The position numbers and the translations under genes were made by a program. The notes below the pieces were generated by a model. It saw only the letters and a program-made list of their open reading frames with translations. It was not told where the DNA came from and searched no databases. From positions 142,313,319 through 142,377,318 of the forward strand of contig NC_051063.1 of the NCBI RefSeq assembly GCF_004664715.2: 64,000 nucleotides of DNA, in the 5' to 3' direction. This document shows, in pieces, positions 57,885 to 64,000 of this stretch. Within the stretch, counting starts at the first letter, position 1. Every line of letters begins with the position of its first letter. This DNA comes from Peromyscus leucopus (taxonomy: Eukaryota; Chordata; Mammalia; Rodentia; Cricetidae).

Positions 57885-58600
57885 CGCACACCTGCTGTGA
57901 GAGTTCAAGAGTATCAACTTGACAGGACCTAGACTTTCCAAAGAAAAGAGAAAAATCTCTGGGCAGAAGAGAAAGTCCGTCTTCATTAGGGATTTTCAAG
58001 ATTAGGTTAATTACGTGGGGAAAACCTACCCTAAATGTGATTGTCCTTCCCATGGGCCAGGGTTCCAGACTGAATCAAAACAAAATAATAAGGACAAGTG
58101 TTCATCTCTGCCTCATTCCTGGCTGTAATGCCACTGAAGCATTTATATAACTAGTCTTTGTCAATACAAAATATCTAGAGTCAGATATTGGGGTAAGAAA
58201 CTGAAAGATCAGAGACACAGTGGAGCAGCCACCAGTGACCTCCTATCTTTTCCATTCCTCCATCAAAAAAGCCTGAGATCCTTTTCCAGCCTTGCCTTAC
58301 TACTTCCTGTCTCCTATCTGTCCTCAGTCCTCCAAAACCTCTATGGTTAACTTTTGTCAGCTAGTGGCTAGCTCTGCCCTTTGACTCCAAGCAAGCTTTA
58401 TTGTCAGACTATGATCAAATATCAAACAACATGCCATGTCACTAGCTGCCCCAAGCTCCAGGTGCCATGACTTTCTGGCCATGATGGACTACTCCACAAT
58501 CAACTGGGAGCTAAAACTAAGCCCTCCTTCCTTAAGTAGCCTTTGTCCAGAGCTTTGCTGCTGCAGTAAGAAAGTAACCAACATACTGACTGAGTGGCTG
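57885..58600 (+). mobile_element. Rodent interspersed repeat in two pieces (same family as 1265-1784)
   Basis: First piece about 57885-58142: 'gagtatcaacttgacagga', 'tcaagattaggttaattac'. It ends near 'gcctcattcctggctgtaat'. Second piece about 58436-58600: 'gccccaagctccaggtgcca', 'ggccatgatggactactcca', 'gtagcctttgtccagagctt', 'gctgcagtaagaaagtaacc'. About 290 bp of unrelated sequence (58143-58435) separates them, probably an unrecognised insertion. Family not named. Confidence 0.62.
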
Positions 58601-59355
58601 AAGAGGCATTCGGACCTGGATCCACTTCTCTTCAAATAGCCCAACCCCACCATGCCAAGCTGTTTTGAGAATAAGTAATATTTTAATATCAAGTTCAATT
58701 TTAAAAATTAGAAGTATATATTCAAAAATAACTTTATTATATAGAGAATGAGGCATCAAAAGATTGAGCACAAACACATCTTCAGAAACATATCCTCATC
58801 TTGTTCTGAATATAACCCACCCCCAGTGAAGGAGAAATCACTACCATGCTTCAGCCAATCATTTATTCAGCTGCATCTAGGAACTCTTAAAACCAATTCT
58901 GCTCTTCCATCTCAAGCCTCCTGTACTCTCTGGCTACTCCTAAGAAATATGAAGCTGGCCTCCTTCTCAGGGGCCCTCAATCCCTGTCCCTTCAACCTGC
59001 AATGTTTTTTTTTTTTTTTTTTTTTTTTCCCTCTTACAAGGCTCAGTTGGCTTTTTTACATTCTTCCGGTCTGAACTTTAATGCACTTGCCCCAGAAATG
59101 ATGTCTGGACCCCTGGCTGGAGGCATCCTTCCCTCTCTACTCCACATCAGCACCTCTCAAATGCAGCATAACCAGCAGGACATCATGTTTCGCTCCCAGG
59201 ATTTAGCACAATGGAAAGAGCACAGTTCGTTCCATTCCTTTTCTGTCTCGTTCCTTGTCACACACATCCTGCCAGCGGTGTCTTAAATATCGGCCCTTTT
59301 GACAGATGAAATCTGACATCACATTTGGTGGAGGATAGTAGATTATTGCCTATAG
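58601..59355. other. Single-copy DNA with T homopolymer
   Basis: No exon or transposon recognised. A T25 run lies at 59004-59028. Frames crossing it give polyphenylalanine and are artefacts. Confidence 0.5.
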
Positions 59356-59607
59356 GACAACCTTCCTAATGCTGTGATACTTCAATACCTGGTCTTCATG
59401 TTGTGGTGACCCCCAGCCATATAATTCTTTTTGTTGCTACTTCATAACTGTAATTTTGCTACTGTTATGAATCGTGTTTTTATGACTGGTACATAATGTT
59501 TTTACCAATCTGTGTTTTCTGATGGCATTAGGTGGCACCCGTGAATGGGTCATTCGACCTTCCCCCCCACCCCCCAGGGGTCACAACCCACAGGCTGAGA
59601 ACCATGG
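59356..59607 (+). mobile_element. URR1-like nonautonomous hAT-Charlie DNA transposon
   Basis: Contains 'aaccttcctaatgctgtgat', 'catgttgtggtgacccccag', 'gttgctacttcataactgta' and 'attttgctactgttatgaat', then near the end 'gggtcattcgacc' and 'aacccacaggctgagaacca'. This is the characteristic order of URR1/RCHARR1 elements. The left terminal inverted repeat is eroded. Flanks gcctatag (59348-59355) and gcctaaag (59608-59615) match 7 of 8, the duplication length expected for hAT transposition. Confidence 0.9.
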
Positions 59608-59744
59608 GCCTAAAGTGACGCAGTTCTGATTTTTCCTTTGCATCTTCACAAATGATGGAACACAAGACAATGTGCCACAGTCTTTTCTGCATGTCCAGTA
59701 TTTATAAATAGTTAGCCATGCCCCTGCAGCATGGCACAGGACCT

Positions 59745-59800
59745 GGGGACATGGCTCAATGAATGAAGAGCTCTGAGATAAGCTTGGTTTATTGGTACTC
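59745..59800 (+). mobile_element. Possible B4-type SINE head
   Basis: 'tggggacatggctcaatgaa' followed by 'gaagagctctgagataagct' resembles the B4/B2 tRNA-like head. The rest is not recognisable. Confidence 0.38.
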
Positions 59801-61202
59801 ATGGGTGTGGTGAAGAAGGACCTGTGATGGCTCTGGTTGTGTCTGTGGCCTGCCAAGAGGCAGCAAGGACACTAACTCCCATCCTTTGGCCCATCCAGAA
59901 GCTTTTCAACTCTCACAGAAGGAACAACTCCTAGGAAGTAGGCCGACTCCAAATCCCACACACTCCTCCATCCCCAGCCAGCAAGTAGCTATGAAAACAA
60001 AGCAGAGTGATACCAAGTAGTATACCCAGGTGGGGCAGACATACAATGGTGGTACTTGGTCATGGGTTCCATCCTATGAAGAGAAAAGCAAAGGCACATC
60101 ACAGCCACTTCATTGTAGACAACAGTCTACTTACTACCAGGTACAAAAGGCAAGAATGTGAAGTTAGACTTCCTCTTTCAAACAAGCTTCCTGATAGATT
60201 AAAAAATTATGCCATCTCCACCCAGTCGTGGCCAGGTTTGTAATGGCAGTGAATTTATAGGCAAGACTGTTTTTCTTACACACTCCAGGGACTCTTGCAT
60301 TTTCTGCTGTCTGAGGGAGAGAGTCTTGAAGTCAAGGGACAGGTAGCAAGTGTTCATAAACAAGAATAGAACATTGGCTCAGGGAACTCTCTGGATGACC
60401 TTCCTCTGCAATTGCCCCGAGCTCCACAATGATGAAAGCTTATGGCTGCTCTTCATTCTGATTTTGGACTATCCCAGGAGTGCAGAGGCTTCCACCTCCC
60501 AGCATCCTTCTTTCAAATTCCTTCCCTGGGAGCCCAGGTTTTAGCTAGTGATGAGTTCCCTTCCACTGGGAATGGTGATGACCAGTATCTAAATCTACCC
60601 TTCCCATATTGGCTTGTGAAGCCAGTGGTCCTCACAAATGACAGGCCCATTCTGCCTTGGGGACTTAGGAACATGGAATAATGACCATCCACTAGCCATG
60701 ATGACCTTAGAAGCCACAAAGCCGCTTTGCTCAGAACGTGTATTGAAAGGAATAGGCTGATCTGCAGTGTGGGGCTGCCCAAAAGCTGCCCGAACACTGG
60801 AGGGATTCCAAATGATCCAAACTTATGCAACTAGCTGTGTGATAAGAGAGACAACTGAAATCTTACGAGCTGAACGAGGATTCAGTCTTGTTCATGTCAG
60901 GAAGTCTCTGAGACTACAAGGCAGAGGACTCGATTATTAAAAATCTACATGGGCTTCACATCCTGAGACACATTCCCAACTGCACAGTGGATATGTAAGG
61001 AAGAAAAAAAAACTCTGCAAGGAAACTTGAAAATTACTACTATTCTCAAGGAAGATACAAATCTAGGCCAAAGAGGCTACTTATTACAGCCAGCTCATTG
61101 GAGTCCTTCTAAAAATTCCTCATCACATGCTCACCCTTAACAAGGAGTAAGGGAATTACATTAAGTTAAATTTATATCCTTTCTAGTCTCCCACTGAAGC
61201 AT
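59801..61202. other. Single-copy DNA, nothing recognised
   Basis: About 1.4 kb with no exon or transposon recognised. Frames at 60350-60830 overlap on both strands and lack domains. Confidence 0.45.
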
Positions 61203-61229
61203 TTTTTATTTTATTTTATTTTATTTTTA
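61203..61229. repeat. (TTTTA)n short tandem repeat
   Basis: Five TTTTA-type units; no SINE body attached. Confidence 0.9.
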
Positions 61230-62006
61230 CCAACAATCTTGGGTATTTATTTTACAAAGTCATTAAAATCAAATGAATGAGACTCACAGCTAATTGTGAA
61301 AACTTTTGTGTATACCGTTGGAGAATTCTTAGTCCAAAAAGAACACATCAGGCCCCTCTTTTAAAAGGCAACTGATAGGGCTTTGCTGATGCACACCAAA
61401 GGATAAACACCTGGAGGCAAAGGTTGGGGGGACTCCCAAGCAGTCCCCCAGGAGCGCTTGAGGCCCTCCACCAAGACCACACCTCTTCCTGTAGAAGGAG
61501 ACATTGCTAAATTCTTTCCACAATCCCGACTACTCATGTCTCCTCCCCAGCTCTCCACCCACAAACCCTTGTACCTGGAGATGCTGACACGGCTCTCGCC
61601 CATCATTTTTGCCATCCGCAAAATGGGGGCAGTAATCTCAGTTTGGGCATAGTTTGAAGGCCAGAGGGCTGGAGTGTGTGTCTAACAGGTGGAGGCTATT
61701 ACATGAGCCTTTGAAGCTTTCCTGTCACAATTGCAACACTTCTCAGTTCTCTGAGCTGAATTCAAGTTCTTACTCTCCTGGGCTGCATCATCTTGTTTTA
61801 ACTGTTCGCAGATGAGGAATTTGGATTTAAAGTGAAGCCACAGTACCCAAAGGGACTTCTTTCGAGCAGAAATTGGCTCCAGTTATTAAAAAATCCCCCT
61901 CCCCGCCCAGCCCAGGGTAGCTTTACCCAGGCAAGATTGTATGACACCCCAGGGTGTCCCAAGTGATCTCCAGAGATAGCAGAGAATTCTCAAATTATTC
62001 TTCAGG

Positions 62007-62011
<5 letters not shown>
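61230..62011. other. Single-copy DNA, nothing recognised
   Basis: No exon or transposon recognised. Confidence 0.5.

Positions 62012-62040
<29 letters not shown>
62012..62040. repeat. (GA)n microsatellite
   Basis: About 14 GA units after a short A run. Confidence 0.96.
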
Positions 62041-62044
<4 letters not shown>

Positions 62045-62883
62045 AGAGTAATTCTTTTGGGTCTTAGAATTAGTATGCATTCTGTAGGGACATGACTCTT
62101 TGGTTAGGTGACAGTATTGTGGAATATGAAAAATAGGGTGTCAAAAATCCCCAAAGATTGGAGACCCTAGAGCTTTGAAGGGCTTTCTTGGTTTGTCATT
62201 GAAAGGACCTCCTCACGGTTCAGTGTGGCACATCAAAGAGAGGGTGTAAGAGGTGTGAAACACCAGAAGAAGCCAAGGACTTGTGGCAAATCTGTGCATA
62301 ATTGAAAAGACAGAAACTCTCTTTTTTTCTCATTTGAGTCTGTAGTCACCAGGGTGGAGGTGAATGGATACAAGGTATTCAGACCACTTCCTTCTCTTTT
62401 TCCACCCAGGACCTTGGTTCAGCTGCCTTCTTGGAGACCACCCACAAAGATGGGCTCAAGCCCTGGGTACCAGGGTCCAGCTGGACTGCAGGGGAGGCAG
62501 TGACTTAGAGTCTCTCTGTGGATGTGTAGTCTCCTCCGCTCCCTTGTCACACACTGCCCCAGATATGACAGACATCAGTTTCCTAATTACATTCAGGGAA
62601 ACCGTTCAAATGTCCCTTAGAAATAAGAATGGCTCTGTCCCTCACTCCAAAGATGTAAAAATTTAAGAAATGATGATATGCCAAAATTAAAATGAATACA
62701 ACACATTAAGATATTGCTTTAAAAAACTGTAGTTTCTGCGAAGAAGAGAGGCAGAGAGAGGGAGGAAGAAAGAAAGAATGGAAAAATAAACTTCAAAAAA
62801 AAGAAAAATCTATTTCTTCCAAGGGTGTGTATGTGTGTGTGTAGGGCAGAGGACAACCTTGAGATCCCTCAGAAAGTGTCCAC
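62041..62883. other. Single-copy DNA with purine-rich and TG patches
   Basis: No exon or transposon recognised. A purine-rich patch lies at 62741-62783 and a short TG run at 62825-62842. Confidence 0.5.
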
Positions 62884-63100
62884 CTTGTTTTTTGAGACAA
62901 GGTTTCTCACTGGCCTAGAACTTGCCCTGTAGACGAGGCTGGCCCACCAGCACCAGGGATCTGCCTGTCTCTACCTCCCCGTGGCCAGGGTTACAATGCT
63001 TGCAAGCACACTAGCACTGCTTTTTGTGGATTCCTGGGGAACTCGGGTTCCCATGCTTTCCAGACTTTACTAAATTCTCTCCCCAACTCTCCTACACACA
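62884..63100 (-). mobile_element. B4-type composite SINE, minus strand
   Basis: 'ttttgagacaaggtttctca', 'ctggcctagaacttgccctg', 'gacgaggctggcccacc', 'gggatctgcctgtctctacc' are the B1-like part in reverse. 'tttttgtggattcctgggga' and 'actcgggttcccatgctttc' are the tRNA-like part in reverse. Confidence 0.78.
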
Positions 63101-63947
63101 CTAACTGCAGAAGTAGATCAACAGTCTCCGTCGTTTCAAACAATTACCAAAAGTAAAAAACATCACTAGTTTTATTGGGGAAAAAAAATCCACCAAAGGT
63201 CAATCTTTTTCTAACTAGTGACCAAGTTCCCATTTAGAAAAAACAGCAAGAACATATATTCCTTTGTCAGAGGTAGAAGCTTAAGCTCCATAAACACAGA
63301 CTGTCTCCTGTCAAAGATAGTGGGAACAGCAGGAATCTTAGAATTATTAACTTCAGAATCACATGAATGCAAAGGAACAGCCAGTCACTCAGTTAAGATC
63401 ATTTATTCCAGACGTAACTGGTTGTGGAATTGCACAGGAAAGTCCATTTTGGAGAGAGGATGAGCAGTAGCTGGTGGTAAGATGTGATCCACAGTGTGTG
63501 GGGAGTTATGAAGAATACTGCCTAGCCTCCCACGAAGCTCTGCCAAAGCTGGGTCTGCAGGAGTTGGGGCTGGTCTCGGAGAGCCAGGCATTTTATCTGC
63601 CTGTACATTCTTGCATTTTCCCTCCACCTCTGCAGCCAAGTCTCTAGCCTTCCTGGTTTGTGTCACAAGTTCAATTAGGCTATTTAGACACTTTGGACAT
63701 TCAAATTCTTTGTTTGTGTATGTTTAAAATCAAGGGGGGAAATGTCATGGAAGGCTACCAAATCCATGTAATTTACCCAAGAAATGAGTCTACTGGGTAA
63801 ATACATACTGGGGAAATTCTAAAGTCTTATTTATTTACTTTACACACCTCGGTCTGTGGAATAAATAAATACTGGAGCTGGGCACTCTGTGTTAAATCAC
63901 CTCATGAAAATGTATGTGGACAGGAGATGTATCAGAAGACTCCACCT
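63101..63947. other. Single-copy DNA, nothing recognised
   Basis: No exon or transposon recognised. Overlapping frames at 63403-63666 (minus) and 63218-63463 (plus) have no domain. Confidence 0.5.
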
Positions 63948-63965
63948 CCATCCCTCCCTCCCTCC

Positions 63966-63999
<34 letters not shown>

Positions 64000-64000
64000 G
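63948..64000. repeat. (TCCC)n-(TC)n pyrimidine microsatellite, cut by window edge
   Basis: TCCC units followed by TC units running to the last base; continues outside the window. Confidence 0.96.

Noticed and set aside
1..64000. CRISPR array, phage, plasmid, operon or other microbial system
   Set aside because: No spaced direct repeats, no dense coding and no ribosome-binding-site pattern. SINE, LINE and LTR content shows this is rodent nuclear DNA.

Overview
This window is nuclear DNA from a muroid rodent, most likely a cricetid (deer mouse, vole or hamster type). The evidence is the repeat content: B1 SINEs, B4/ID-family SINEs, a long L1 of the rodent type, a URR1-like hAT transposon, several solo LTRs and long CA/GT/CT/GGAA microsatellites. 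The B1 body with 'ccaggaaaggcgcaaagct' looks more cricetid than house mouse to me; the genus guess (Peromyscus-like) is weak. I found no protein-coding exon, no functional RNA gene and no CRISPR-like, plasmid-like or phage-like structure. The longest open frames (up to 151 codons) look like chance frames or repeat-derived frames. The window is best read as intergenic or deep intronic DNA.

Layout. 1-11.2 kb: A-rich single-copy DNA with a partial B1, a rodent interspersed repeat carrying a GGAA microsatellite, B4 SINEs and a pyrimidine-rich LTR-like tract. 11.2-19.5 kb: a near full-length, dead L1 on the + strand, with two 5'UTR monomers about 244 bp apart, an ORF1 remnant, an ORF2 remnant (endonuclease, reverse transcriptase with an intact FADD, C-terminal region) and a 3'UTR ending in AATAAA. 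Later insertions break it: a B1 in ORF1, a 5'-truncated second L1 in ORF2 that itself holds a solo LTR, and another solo LTR in the 3'UTR. 19.9-27.7 kb: an ID element, a B1, and two solo LTRs of one family in opposite orientation, each with a perfect 6-bp target duplication. 27.7-44 kb: a transposon-poor stretch, with only two MIR relics, one B4 and one young B1. It is AT-rich and compositionally even, as conserved regulatory DNA often is. 44-64 kb: old L1 fragments, scattered SINEs, paired CT and CA microsatellites, a split rodent repeat and a URR1-like element with an 8-bp target duplication.

No genes work together here. What can be read is the order of nested insertions and a repeat-poor interval that may hold distal regulatory elements for a gene outside the window. 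I saw no convincing undescribed biological system. The best leads are the nested L1, the inverted LTR pair, a 48-bp segment shared by positions 271 and 1340, LTRs that carry B1-like modules, and the repeat-poor interval.
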